From Pinus tabuliformis (taxonomy: Eukaryota; Streptophyta; Pinopsida; Pinales; Pinaceae), in NCBI GenBank assembly GCA_031772625.1, contig CM062804.1, positions 278,646,598 to 278,710,597 of the forward strand: a stretch of 64,000 nucleotides of DNA, written 5' to 3'. Positions 21,731 to 33,270 of the stretch are shown here, piece after piece (the first letter of the stretch is position 1; every line of letters starts with the position of its first letter). The notes beneath the pieces are model-generated. The model was not told the DNA's origin and did no database searches. It saw only the letters and a program-made list of their open reading frames with translations. A program made the translations under genes and the position numbers.

Positions 21731-22854
21731 TTGAGGTTTTGTAGTGGTAATTTCTAGTAATTTAAAAAAAATCTAAATTTAGAAATAATGAATTATACAA
21801 ATATTTAAACTGAAATAAACTAACCATAATTATCCGTCTACACCCATCCTTCTCTAAAATTCTTCATAACTTTTTTACAAGGTTCTCCTTGAGGTTTTGT
21901 GGTATATTTGTTTTTGGATTCTCACACATTTCAACCAATGAGAATTCAGTTTAAAGAGACAACTTTATTAAGTGTTATTGTTGATTATAACAGTCCATTT
22001 TTCTCCTCTATCTATCAATCTCTACTCTATAACCTAACTAAAATTTTAATGGGTAAATGTAGCAATATTTAAAATTTAGATGGGTTAGAACATCCAAATG
22101 TAATTTTCTACCCCTTTTAATCTAGTGTGTGGCTACATTTTCTACCCCTTCCAATCTAGTGCGTGGCAGATAGTGTTTGTCGGTGTGAAACCAATAGAAT
22201 GAATGATTTTATTCTATTTCTTAAAGAAATCGGACAAAACCGGATTGTTATATTTGCGGCGCTATAGTATGTACAATTTGCACGAGCTAAATCAATAAAG
22301 CGTTTATTTTTAGCATATTATGTGATAAATAATTTCGATTCGCTGACTGTATAACATCTTCACTTTTGTTGAAGATCAAAAGATTTCAAACAAAACATTC
22401 AAACAGCAAGTATTTCAATGTTTAGGATTAAACATCCCAAAGATGCGTAAGGATTTAATATATTTGTGGCGATATAATTGGTACAGCGTGTGTTTGGACT
22501 TGTGGCTGTATAAGAGGAACAGTTTGCACGAACTAAATCGAATTTCGACTCGCTGATTGTTTTGTTAAAACATCTTACCTTCATCTGAGCATGGAAACCA
22601 TGCGCATTTCCACGATTTCAAACAAAACTTACTGTACCGAAGTTAAAATTTCCAAACAAAACGTGCGATTTCAAAGTTTCCGTTCTAGAAATTTCTCAAG
22701 GTTACAAACCAACCACTTCGCATGCTGTAGCAGGAGCATAGCATTTTTATAACACATTCATTGCTTACCACTTACTAATTCTCTCTCGCTCGGTTTTTGT
22801 AAAAGGCATCTCTTCATTCTCTCATTTCGACTGAAGCCACCAACAACAAAAACT
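21731..22854 (+). promoter_or_regulatory. Upstream region and 5' leader of JAZ-A
   Basis: This AT-rich region is conserved with 33950-35239 upstream of JAZ-C, and its right part with 15181-15611 upstream of the J' relics. A TATA-like TTTTATAACACATT lies at about 22745-22758, roughly 100 bp before the ATG. A pyrimidine-rich TCTCTCGCTCGG follows. I see no clear canonical G-box, which is common in jasmonate-induced JAZ promoters. The core promoter assignment is inferred from conservation and position. Confidence 0.5.
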
Positions 22855-25440
22855 ATGAATAGTGTGGCAGAAAACGATCAAGCAAAGCAGACATCCCCTG
22901 CAGCTTCAAATGGCAGAGAGAACAGCGGTCCCTCCGTTTCAAAAAATATGGAGACTGTCAAACGGGATAGCTGCCAATTGCCCTGTTTAGATATTTCTCT
23001 GTTACCCCCATGGGAGCCGGTGATGCCTTTCCCTTATCAGCATAGAAGCCAACGCGCTTCATCAGTACAACATGACTACCCACCTCCAGCTTCCTCAAAT
23101 ATTAATGTTTTTAAGTATAACCTCTGTTCTTCCTCCCATTATTTCGACAGCTTTTCCAAAGTCTTTGAATTTATGATTGAATGTTAACAATATTTCTTTG
23201 CAATTTTTGCATTGCAGGTCTCCCACGGCGGGTGCCGAGAAGCCAGCTTGTAGACAGCTCACAGTTTTCTACGCGGGCAAATTGCACGTTTACAATGTCT
23301 CCGCAGATAAGGTGTTCCATGATTCTATTGCTTTTTCACGAAACGGACATAATCTATGTATGGTACTTTGAAGTCATAGCTACCAATTTCAGTCATAGTT
23401 ATCAATTTCGGCCAAATCGGGCTGAAGAATTCGAAAATTCGGCAATTCAGTCCGATTCGGCTATTAATACGCTGAAATTCGGTTCGGACACATCACAGTT
23501 TCCCAAATTTATTTTTAAAATTTTCTTCCACTTGTGTTTTTCAAGAATTTGTACTCCATTTCTTGTGGCTTAGTTTCAGCATGCAGTTGTAGATATTGAA
23601 CGGTTGAACGTAATTCTCAGTTTATATAGATGTTTAAAAATATTGAACGGTTGAAACTTAATTCTCCTGGTTTGTTCTACAATAAAATACAGGTGTGATT
23701 AATGATTAAAAAGGTCATAGTTCTATTTATATCAAAGTAAGTGTTAGTAAATTTGATTTGTTATTAATTTTTACATTGATTTGTTTAATATTTTTTTAAT
23801 TTTTATATTAAAAAAAAATTATTAAAAAAAATTCTAAAAATAGGTATAAAAACTAAATAAATAATATTAAATTTTTATTTTCACAATAAAACAAATTTAT
23901 GTTTTTTTATTATTATTTTTATTTTGATGGCTTATTTTCACAATAAAATAATTTTTTGCTTTTTTTTAATAATTTTAATCTCTTTCCTATAATTCTTTGA
24001 CTAGTGAGTAATGTAATTTGAATTATTTGTTCATAAAAAAATTGGTTGCAATTTAGTTTTTTTAAGAAATTTGCAAGGAAAATATAGTATGGTTTCTAAA
24101 TCTTTTAAATAATTAAGAAAACAATAAGATGGTTCTAATTTGATGATTCTTGATAGTTTTAATTTAATGATTTTTTATCTATATTTTATTCAATTAGTAA
24201 TTACAAAATTGTCTAAATACTCATCTTTAAAATTAAAGCATTAGTTACTATCTTTTGGTACAATTAGGAAAATCCCAAGATAGTTTTAATTTGATGATTC
24301 TTGATAGTTCTAATTTAATCATTTTTTAATCTATATTTTATTGAGTTAGTAATTAGGAAATTGTCTAAATATTTATCATTAAAAATTACAGCATTAGTTA
24401 CTGTCTTTTGATTGACCAAAAGGAATTGTTTCTACTCATTCCAATATCTCATTCACTTCCATTTGAACAATTAAGAAAAAAACAAAAATTTTAATTTGAT
24501 AATTCTTGATAGTTCAAATTTGAGGATTTTTTATTTATATTTTATTTAAGTAATTAAGAAATTGCCTAAATATTTATCATTAAAAAATACAACATTAATT
24601 ACTATCTTGTGATTGATCAACTTATAATTTTAAGGGTTTTTTTTAAATGTTAAAAATTTTGTTCTCCCATTGTATCTTATTCACTGCCATTGAAAAGGAA
24701 TTATTTCTACTAATTTCAATGTCTAAATTTATTTACAACTTCTATAATATAACTGAATTATTAATTTAGATTATTCAAAATTAAAGAAAAAATATTATTA
24801 ATAATAATGTAAGATGTCTATTGGCTATAGTGTAAGATGTATGTGGGAAATTTTTTCCCATATTTGAATTTTAAAGAGTCAATTTTTTTTTGGTATCGAA
24901 TCGAATCGAACTTGTAACTATGCTTTGAATTCTGTTACATGCGCATGAGAATATCAAATTTGTAAATATTTTCCATATTTTTGCGAAGATAAAGAGTTAT
25001 TGAGGTATCATTGTGTTGTGAGAGGGCTGCAGGCTAAGGCTATAATGGCGTTGGCGAGCAGAAGTAGTGGCCCCCCGGTTAGTGGCCGGACTCCCTCATC
25101 CTTTGCATCTACGCCTTTAACACCGCTCAACTCGAAGGCTCCAATCACTCCCTCCCTATCGCCAGTGGCCATCCCCAGCCACACCCGTTCATCTCAGACG
25201 CTAAAAGCAGGTAAGAGGACGCGTGGCGAAGTAGTCATGATTGCTAATCTAATTTCGTTACGAGTGACTCATATACCCAAAAAAGTGGAAGATATATAAC
25301 GCCTAATTTCAACTGATGTTGCAGAGGCACTTCCAATGGCTCAAAAGATTTCTATTCTGAGCTTCATAGGGAAGAGGAATGAAAGAATCCACCAAAAGAG
25401 CCCTTACGCGCGCCCTGCTCAAACTTCGTGGAAGTGCTAA
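22855..25440 (+). CDS. JAZ/TIFY repressor, four-exon gene, open reading frame (JAZ-A)
   Basis: The predicted exons are 22855-23114, 23218-23311, 25033-25210 and 25325-25440. All have GT-AG borders and matching phases, giving 215 aa with no stop. Exon 2 carries the TIFY motif TVFYAG (residues 102-107) followed by KLHVYNVSADK. Exon 3 opens AKAIMALAS, completing the ZIM domain. Exon 4 holds the Jas domain (about 179-205), with the pattern S-x3-F-x2-KR-x2-R-x5-PY. Known JAZ proteins repress MYC-type factors in the nucleus. They are degraded when jasmonoyl-isoleucine links the Jas degron to COI1, and they recruit NINJA/TOPLESS through TIFY. Here the degron core reads EALPMAQK, with Gln where the family has Arg. 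The Jas domain is wholly in one exon. Intron 1 is 103 nt; intron 2 (1721 nt) carries a transposon. Expression is unknown. Confidence 0.87.
23373..24921. mobile_element. Non-autonomous hAT-like element in JAZ-A intron 2
   Basis: A 1549-bp insertion is flanked by 8-bp direct repeats ACTTTGAA (23365-23372) and GCTTTGAA (24922-24929). JAZ-C intron 2 has the single uninterrupted site. The ends are partly inverted: GTCATAGCTACCAATTTC on the left against ATAGTTACAAGTTCG read inward from the right. The left terminal 19 bp is repeated once in tandem. The left subterminal part is rich in TTCGG/AATTCGG. No transposase frame is present. Inside, a segment of roughly 150-210 bp (about 24125-24620) is present in three imperfect copies. 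Confidence 0.72.
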
Positions 25441-26204
25441 CTTGCACATTTTAATTTCTTTTAATGTGTTTCAGTTTACCACTCTCTGGAACTTGCAATT
25501 TGTAATCTGTTAATCGAGGACGTGTTAGGATGAACATTCTGCACAACCAACCAATCGATTTGTTTACATATATTCCTTTTATTGCAGTTTATTTTCCATT
25601 CTCAAAGTATTTAACCCACTACACTGAGTGTTTGTGGGAAGTACAAAGTATTTAGTGTCTCGGTAAAGGCTAATCCGCTTATTATTAACATTGCATCGAT
25701 TAAGTTTTCATTATATGTCTTTATTTTTAATGTTTTGTATTGAATATTAAGTTTAACTCTATATATCAGTTTTTAATGTTTATATTAGTTAGGGGTATTT
25801 TTTTAAATTTTTGAAATTAATGTTTTTTTAAATGTTATTGGTGAAAAGGTTTAAAGCTTTATTTTTATTTGGGATTTGGGATTAATAAAGCAAATTTTTA
25901 TATTCAGCTTTTATGATTCTTAATGAATTAGGTGAAGGGTTTTTTAAATGTTATTGGTGAAAAGGTTTAAAGTTTTATCTTTTATTTGGGATTAATAAAG
26001 CAAATTTTTTATTCAAGCTTTTATGATTCTTAATGAATTAAGTGAAGGTTTTTTTAAATGTTATTGGTGAAAAAGTTTGAAGTTTTATATTTTAATTGGG
26101 ATTAATAAAGAAAATTTTTATATTCAAGCTTTTATGATTGTTAATGAATTAAGTGAAGTCTTTCATTAGAAATTATATAAGAGAAACTTTTGGCCGACGC
26201 CTCT
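25441..26204. repeat. JAZ-A 3' flank with a three-copy tandem repeat
   Basis: The flank matches 36600-37080 after JAZ-C. Copy A has a 110-116-bp unit repeated three times (starting near 25831, 25947 and 26057, each with AAATGTTATTGGTGAAAA). Unit C has it once. No gene is recognised; part of it is presumably the 3' untranslated region. Confidence 0.75.
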
Positions 26205-26467
26205 AGAATCAACAAGTGTAGTTCATCATTGGACCAGATGAAGAGGCAGACCATGGCAAAGGCTTAAATAGAGAACAGTGTAGGTTCATACATTATAGCC
26301 CCTACTTAATAATATTTGATTTTAACATATTAATAAATTAATTTAAATATTATTGCTCAAATATAACCGTTACTTCAAATTATGTATCTATATGACTCTC
26401 TATTTAAACCTTTGCCATAGTATGCCTCTTCATATAATCGTGATAATGAAGCATATTTATTAGTTCT
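26205..26467. mobile_element. Foldback MITE-like hairpin (unit A)
   Basis: The left arm (GATGAAGAGGCAGACCATGG... then AAGGCTTAAATAGAGA) is mirrored by the right arm (CTCTATTTAAACCTTTGCCATAG...GCCTCTTCAT) around an AT-rich centre. The pairing is imperfect over about 263 bp. The same structure stands at about 37084-37357. No coding capacity; it could fold as RNA if transcribed. Confidence 0.7.
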
Positions 26468-27004
26468 AAAAATAACCTTAGAAAATTTCTTTTGTAATTT
26501 CTTAAAAAAAAACTTTTTCTAAAACAAATTTCTTTAATTTTTATTTATTTTTAAAATTATATATATAGATATATATTTATCTTTTAAACATATGATTTAT
26601 TCTCCCCTCATCAAAATTTTCTATGTTATTGGTAAGGAAATTTAAAACTTTATTGCATATTTATAAATAAAAAACCAATTTTACCTTACTTTCTTATTTT
26701 TAATATCGGGCTTATTTTTTTTGTTTTTAATCTTGTTTTCAGTGTACATAACTTGTTCCGAAAATAGAAACAATTTTTTTTCCTTTGTGATAATTCATCT
26801 TGTTTTATTTATATGCATTATTTTTCTTTGGTATATTTTAAAATAATGTTTCTATAAATTTCTGTTATTTAAAAATAAGAATGCATAAATAATTTGAAAA
26901 TATTTTTCTTAGTATACATAATCTAAGACATCAAAAATTTCAGTTTCAAAATTTAAAAATATGAGGTGTATTGCTGTGGGAAATTCTATGATAGTTTTTT
27001 CACT
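26468..27004. repeat. Conserved AT-rich flank of unit A
   Basis: This matches 37380-37870 in unit C, and a piece of it recurs near 50600-50780. It is AT-rich with long T and A runs. I see no gene. Confidence 0.65.
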
Positions 27005-27309
27005 GCCATAGTGTTGAAGAGTCTTTGAAGAATCTTCCTGAGCACTAATTCCGTGGACAAGGACGGGAACACAGTTAGATGCTGCGCATCACATAAAGCT
27101 CGGAGTTCTGTTAACAGGATAAAGTCTAGTTCGTAAAAAACAAACAGGCAAGTTATGCCATAGTGTTGAAGAGTCTTTGAAGAATCTTCCTGAGCACTAA
27201 TTCCGTGGACAAGGACGGGAACACAGTTCGATGTTGCGCATCGCATAAAGCTCGGAGTTCTGTTAACAGGATAAAGTCTAGTACGTCAAAAACAAACAGG
27301 CAAGTTATA
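27005..27309. repeat. Two-copy tandem module, 152-bp unit
   Basis: Units 27005-27156 and 27157-27309 begin GCCATAGTGTTGAAGAGTC and contain CCTGAGCACTAATTCCGT and AGCTCGGAGTTCTGTT. Single versions occur near 28990-29160, 37880-38035 and 55780-55940, and the window start (1-40) is the end of one. The module is moderately GC-rich and could be an old exon on the minus strand, but I cannot assign a product. Confidence 0.8.
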
Positions 27310-27310
27310 C

Positions 27311-27617
27311 CCGCAGTTTAATGAGCCGGAAGAGTTGCTTGGAAAGCTATAGAAATTCCAATTATATTTAGAGAAAATTTGGCAAGGGTTTTTGGAAAGT
27401 TATAGAAATTCTGGTTATCCAAATTATAGTTGTTAAACTTCAAAAATTTTAGTGTTCTAAACGTTTTTTTTGATGGTGCTGAATCCATTCCCACCATCAA
27501 AAACACAATTCAAACACTGTCTCTACAAGATTTTTTGAAATTTTTTACTGGAATTCCGGCTGGGCAATTCCTCCTCCTCAGTAGAATTCCTCCTCCTCAT
27601 TAGAGGACTCCCGAAGT
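27311..27617. mobile_element. Small TIR element (MITE family 1), copy near end of unit A
   Basis: About 300 bp present here is absent from unit C (compare 38030-38050). Its ends resemble inverted repeats of TTTAATGAGCCGGAAGAG and TCTAATGAGGAGGAGGAA. A relative lies in the opposite orientation in intron 3 of JAZ-C (36150-36410). It has no coding capacity. The edges are approximate. Confidence 0.6.
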
Positions 27618-28190
27618 TTATGTTAGAGTATTAATGAAGAGGCCGACAAACCCTGTTCTTATAAGTGCGGTCGATGGCAGTCGGCGGGAGTAGTCGAAGA
27701 AATAATGACCGATTGCTGTAGAATCTTTGGCTGTCTGAGTGTATAAATTTCTATCTTTGTTAATGCAATGATTAAGCTCTCTTGGAGAGTCTTCGCATTT
27801 ACATCAGTATAGGTTTTCTTAATCGATATTAATTGCGCGTCTGGCAATATCACTTCATACATTGCGCCATAATGATCTCTATCGTCAGTGCTGAAATTAT
27901 CACTGCTGTCTTCGGTTTAGAATGTCGGTCGGTCTTTCTTTCTTATCGTGCCTTCATGATTTTTGCCCAGGATTCTACCGTCAATGCTGAAATTACAGTG
28001 GTGTTTCGGTTTAGAATGTCCCAGCATGACCCGGTCCGTTTTTCTTTCTTATTGCGCAATCATTATTTCTGCCCAGCAGTCTATCGTCAATGCTACACTC
28101 TAAGTAATAACTCTAACCCTAACTCTATCCTCTTTTTTGGATGAGGATTGTGACTTAGTTAGTAGATTCAAAAGAAATTACAATAATCAT
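27618..28190. repeat. End of unit A: degenerate H-module repeats joined to a LINE scrap
   Basis: From about 27838 the ATAATGATCTCT...TCAATGCTGAAATTA text of module H occurs roughly three times in degenerate tandem form. It then joins directly to a piece of the LINE linker (about 28095-28190, TCTAAGTAATAACTCTAACC then GATTCAAAAGAAATTA). This looks like a breakpoint between macro-repeat units. No gene. Confidence 0.55.
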
Positions 28191-28886
28191 ATTTCTATGT
28201 CCTCTCTCTATCAACTGGGAAAAAAAATCCGAGAGTGAGGAGAACAGCCACGCTCATCAATGCTGCATCCTTCGAATCACAAAAACATTATATATATTAG
28301 AATGAAAGAAAGGAAAATAAAACAACCCATGTGCATGAGATGAAAAACATCATTAAAAAAAACTCAACAAATTACAAATTTCCCTTTCTTATTCTTAATA
28401 GCGTCTTACCTTCCCTGAATTTTCCTTTTTCTAGCTTTTTATGATTTTCCTTTTTTTTTTTAATTTCCGGCTACATAACTTGTTTCTCTTAACTTATTTT
28501 TTCTTTGGTATCATTCATCTTATTTTATTTACAAGTATCATTTTCCAATTTTGATCTCTTTTAAATATTTTTTTATTATTTAAAAAATTAAAAATTAAAA
28601 AAAAAATCTAAATACATATAATTTAAAAGTTAAAAGTTTATAAATAATTTTGAAATGAATTTATCCATTTTATTCTAAATTCTATATATATATATGTCCC
28701 TCAAATAAAATTCCATTAAAAAGCAGATTACATTTGGATGTCCTATAGGTCTCCGTGCTTCACTCCAACTCCAACTGGATTTGTTTGGAAAGAAATAAGA
28801 GATGTGCCCATTTATAATTCTGAAATTTATAAGGGATGTGCGGCTTATAATTCTGAAATTTATATAAATTAATAATTTATATATTG

Positions 28887-28917
<31 letters not shown>

Positions 28918-28985
28918 GGGTTAGTCATTTAATTTATATTTATATAACTATGCTGGTGACGATTAATTTTGTCGTGCGAAATCCT
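28191..28985. repeat. Module M at the start of unit C
   Basis: This matches 50815-50946 joined to 55031-55760, that is unit B without its LTR insertion. It includes a short TA microsatellite at about 28890-28914. It shows the empty site for the 50947-55025 element. AT-rich, no gene. Confidence 0.75.
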
Positions 28986-30030
28986 ATCATAGTTCTTTTA
29001 AACCACCGTGGTGGTGAAGAGTCTTCCTGAGCACTAATTCCGTCTCTAATATTTTTTCGTCTCAACAGAACACAAGGATGGGAAGGAAAGTTGGGTGCCA
29101 GGCATCGGATAAAGCTCGGACTTCTGTTGAGAGGCTAGAGTCTAGTACGTCAAAAAAGAACAAGTGAGGATAGATTTTCTTGTTCAATATTACTTGCGCG
29201 TCTGGCAATATCGCCATAATGATCTCTGTCCAGGAGTCTACGGTCAACGCTGAAATTATACGTGGTGTCTTTGATTTGGAATGTCCAAGCATTGGGTTAT
29301 TTGAAAAAAAGAAAGAAAGAAATCTAAGATTGTTAGGGTAGGGCTCGGTTGCTGTAGGAATCTCTTGCTGATGCAGAAGGTGTAAACTTTGAAGTACGAG
29401 GAGTGTTAAAGTCCATATAATCACAAAGGCAGTAGAACATGTAAGGGACCGCCGTCATGATGAAACGTCAGGGTGAATAATGAAAAACGTTACAATTCTT
29501 GAATTACGGAAGTAGACCATGTAAGGGGCCGCCGTCATGATGAAACGTTAGGGTGAATAATGAAAAATGGTTACAATTCTTGAATTACGGCACTGCAACT
29601 GATACCATCATTGTCCTACCGAATGTGCATCAGATTTGTTCTAGATTTACGAGTCCGAAGTCCAATTGGGGCATTTACCAATCCGTCAAAATATATATAT
29701 ATATATATATCCAAATTGGGGTTTCAGAAATAGATGGCAGCCCTTTCATCCAACATGTGGAGGGCTGCTGAAATTGAAATTGGAGACTCGAATAAGTGAA
29801 GAAGCTATGTACTTTATTCATTTTATATGGTTAAACTTATTGGGTGAGGGACTAAGTTGCAATACAGCATTTATTAGAATAATAATTTTATTATTTATTT
29901 AAAATAAGGATTAAAATATTTTATTACGAATAAATTTATTTAAATTTTATTTGCGAATTTATATTAGCAATACTTTTAACATTTTTGATTTTTTTTGTAC
30001 TGCTGTGGTTTTCTACACTGTAAAGATCTT
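28986..30030. repeat. Module H and linker of unit C
   Basis: This is the counterpart of 1-470 plus 6390-6830. The TA run at 29691-29710 is the empty site for the hAT element of unit A. A partial internal duplication (GTAGACCATGTAAGGG-type text at about 29430 and 29513) is present. No gene is recognised. Confidence 0.75.
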
Positions 30031-31890
30031 ACATTAAGTTGGATTCACTGAGTGATATTGTTAGTATTCCTTTAGTTGAAACTTGGAAGCATGATGAATA
30101 TAGGGTCTTCAAATAGATGGATTCACTCTTTGGTAAATTTAGAACATGAAATCATCTAGTATAGGTTTTGGTGGTATAGCTTGTTATATCAAAAAGAATA
30201 TTTCTTCTCACATTCAGCTTCATAAGATTGACTCTTTCAATCAATACATTTGGATCGAAATTTCTGACACTAACACCAATAGGAATTTTCTTGCTAACAC
30301 CAATATAAATTTTCTTGCAATTTGTTATTTTTCTCCTATCAACTCTACCTCTAAAAGAACAACAACTTGGATAAGAACTGTTCCTTCAATACCTTAGAAC
30401 ATAATATCCATAGTCTGGGGAATGAAATAATGTCCTTTTATTTGGAGATTTTAATGCTAGAACAACTACTAATCAAGCTATACTCCTAAGTTATAACTCT
30501 ACCCCTAACTCCTTATAGCTAGATGAGGATTGTGACTTAGCTAGTAGATTCTAAAGAAATTAAAAAGACATAACTGAGAAACTATTTTCTATTAATCTTA
30601 TCAAGCTTTGTAGTTCCAAAGACTTAATAATTTGTAATGGAATTAATAAGTAGTCTACCTCTGGCCATATGACTTGTATTGATGGGAATGAAAATAGTTT
30701 TGTGGATTACACTATATCAGTTACCCGTGTTCTCAACCATATTGTAAATTTTGACCTCGAAAATGACCATGAGCCTGACTTTGACCATAGACTCCTATGC
30801 TTAAGGCTAAATATTTTGGTGCACACCAACCACATGCAAAACAATTGTGAGAGTCAAAGGCACATTCATTTCAACAAAACTAAAATGGATCAGCTCTTCA
30901 AGGATTTGAAAAGGGATTAGGTTTCTTAATGTATAATGATAACATTGATCACATATATCACAATTTTACTACAACCCTTTCGACTACCATTAACAAATTC
31001 TCCCTTAATGTATAATGGTAACATTGATCACATATACAACAATTTTACTACAACCTTTCCACTACCATTAACAAATTTTCTACAGAGGTGTAGTATAAAA
31101 AGAATAATAGATCTTCCAACTCTTGATATGATAATGATTGTAAAATTTTCTGAAAAGTGATTTGATAAGCTCCTAATGAAACTATAAAGATTGAAAAGAT
31201 AAGTGTGTACAAATCTCTTATCAAAAGAAAGAAAAGGTCCTATATAAATAAGAGGCTAAGAGCATCTTCTTCACCTTTAGTTGAGCCTAGAATTCTTTAG
31301 AGGAATATAGTTATTCACAAAATAAAATAAAATAATTCAATCCCCTTAAAGAACCGGGATATCTATCTTAATAATCTTTACGACTCCTCCAAAACCTAGA
31401 AAACACCCTAAACAATCCTATAGAGGAGGATATATTTTATTCAGAAGGCATGGATTTAAGGATTAAGAATCTCAGTAATAGGAAAACTAGGGATGTCGAA
31501 GGCTATGAAGATGAAATTCTCAAAATGGGAAGCTCTATTGTCACCCATGACCTTCACAAACTTCTCAATTCTACAATGAAAAACAACTACCCTAAGCCTT
31601 CACCTTCTACCTAAAACCGTATTGTGTCTATATTTAAAAGTGGGGATAAAAATGTCCCCTCTAACTATATGACCATTATGATTAGCCACATATACCCAAA
31701 TTGTATGGACTCATTTTGGAAAAGAAGATTAGCCTATGGCTTGAAAGCCATGAAAGAGCCAAAATACAAGTTGACTTTAGGAGATATCACTCAACTATTG
31801 ATCATCTTGTTACTCTTAGGATCATTGCCCAGCTATGTTGCACTAATAAAATTGATCTCTTAGGTTGTTTGGTTGACTTTATAAAATATT
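30031..31890 (+). pseudogene. Decayed non-LTR retrotransposon (LINE), copy C
   Basis: It has the same architecture as copy A: endonuclease text (30146-30397, CYFSPINSTS), linker, IFKSGDKNVPSNY near 31635-31675, and in the neighbouring frame STIDHLVTLR then FVDF near 31790-31880. Frames are broken by several stops and indels. The copy stops after FVDF as in A and B. Confidence 0.75.
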
Positions 31891-32580
31891 AGATAAAGAT
31901 AAAAGAAAATTGAATAAGAAAAACAAACTAAGGTTGAAGCCAAACAAAAAGAAAAAGTACAGAGTGTATGAAGTTCCAAGCAAAAGGAAAAAAACAATTA
32001 TACATCATAGAGCTAAAGACAACCTACACTAGCATGTAAAAGAAAAACATGTTTTTGAATTGATCCAAGTATTGTAATCCTAGTTGAGGGTTGGATTAGC
32101 TAACAATAGCTGTCATAATTAAGAAGGTGTTGAAGTGTGTTAACTACTTCCCGTTGGTTGATAGTTTCTACTAGTTTCTAAAAGAATCTAAAATTAAGAA
32201 AATTAGTAATGCAGATATTTAAGCTAAAATTAACATAACCATCTTTATTTTACTAACCATCTCTATTTAGAATTCTTCATTGTCTTTTTACAAAGTTCTT
32301 TATCAAGTTATCGGTTCTATTCATTCTTGTATCAAGCACTAAGAATTCAAGTTAGAACCCACAACTTTAAGCAATATTGTGAATTATTTGTGAGTATTTA
32401 ATAACTCTAACCATCAGTTTTCCTCCTCTATCTCCAATTCTCAACTCGAGAAGTTAACTAGAAATTTAATAGATAAATGTAGCCTTATTGAAAATTCAAT
32501 CGCGACTCAGTAATCTAACTAAAACTTCAATCGCGAGTCAGTAATCTAACTTAAAATGTAGGAATATTTAAAATTTGAAT
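31891..32580. repeat. Unit C flank between LINE and J'
   Basis: Uninterrupted counterpart of 8661-8958 plus 14818-15180. It shows the pre-insertion site of copia-1 (AAGAAAATTAGTAATGC near 32195-32212). No gene. Confidence 0.7.
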
Positions 32581-33270
32581 GGGTTAAAACATCAAAATGT
32601 AGTTTTCTACCCCTTCGAATCTAGTGTTTGGCAAATATTGTTTTGTTGGTATGAAACTAATCGAATGAATGATTTTATTTTAGTTTTTAAAGTCAGCTGA
32701 CAAAACCGTTGTGTTATATTTGCCGCGCTGTAGTACAGGTAGGACGAGTTAAATAATTAAAACATTTAGTTTTAGAATATTATGTCATTCAGACTCGATT
32801 TGCTGACGTTATAACATCTTCACTTTTTTTTGAAGATGGAAACATCGCTCGTTCAAAAGATTTCAAACAAACTGTGTGATTTCAATATTTAGGATAACAG
32901 TTCTAGAAATTTCCAAGGATACAAACCAACCACATCCCATGGTGTAGCACCAGCATAACCTTTTATAACACATTCATTGTGTATCACTTACGTAATTCTG
33001 TCTCGCTCAGCTGTTGTATAAGCCATCTGCTCATTATTTAATTTCCAGTGAAGCCACCAACAGCAATAGCTATGAATAGTTTAGCAGAAAACGATCAAGC
33101 AAACCAAACATCCCCTGCAGCTTCATAGGGCAGAGAGAACGGAGAGAACAGCGATCCCTCTGTTTCAAAGAGCATGGGGACTGTCATATTGGTATCGCAA
33201 GGTTAGTTGGAGATGTTGTCGAAGGAGAACCTATTACTAAAAGTTACATTTGAGTATGAAGCTAAACTAG
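32581..33270 (+). pseudogene. Truncated JAZ 5' region and exon-1 relic (J', unit C)
   Basis: The ATG is at 33072, text MNSLAENDQANQTSPAAS, then an in-frame TAG where a Ser/Asn codon is expected. A small tandem duplication (GAGAGAACG) follows. This copy keeps the base whose loss shifts the frame in A and B, and it keeps a TATA-like CTTTTATAACACATT (about 32959-32973), so it is closer to the ancestral state. It loses similarity to JAZ at the same point as the other J' copies. Confidence 0.72.

Noticed and set aside
23181-23573. 130-codon frame overlapping JAZ-A exon 2
   Set aside because: It is in a different frame from the TIFY motif and runs into the intronic transposon.
25000-25299. Stand-alone 99-codon protein
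   Set aside because: Its middle is JAZ-A exon 3; the ends are intron read-through.
27005-27862. Possible minus-strand resistance-gene (TIR-NBS) exon in the 152-bp module
   Set aside because: Text such as STELRAL and VVPVL gave a loose impression of a TIR domain, but no P-loop, no ordered TIR motifs and no consistent frame among copies.
28880-28920. TA microsatellites as regulatory or replication-origin sites
   Set aside because: Simple repeats; their only clear role here is as the hAT target in unit A.
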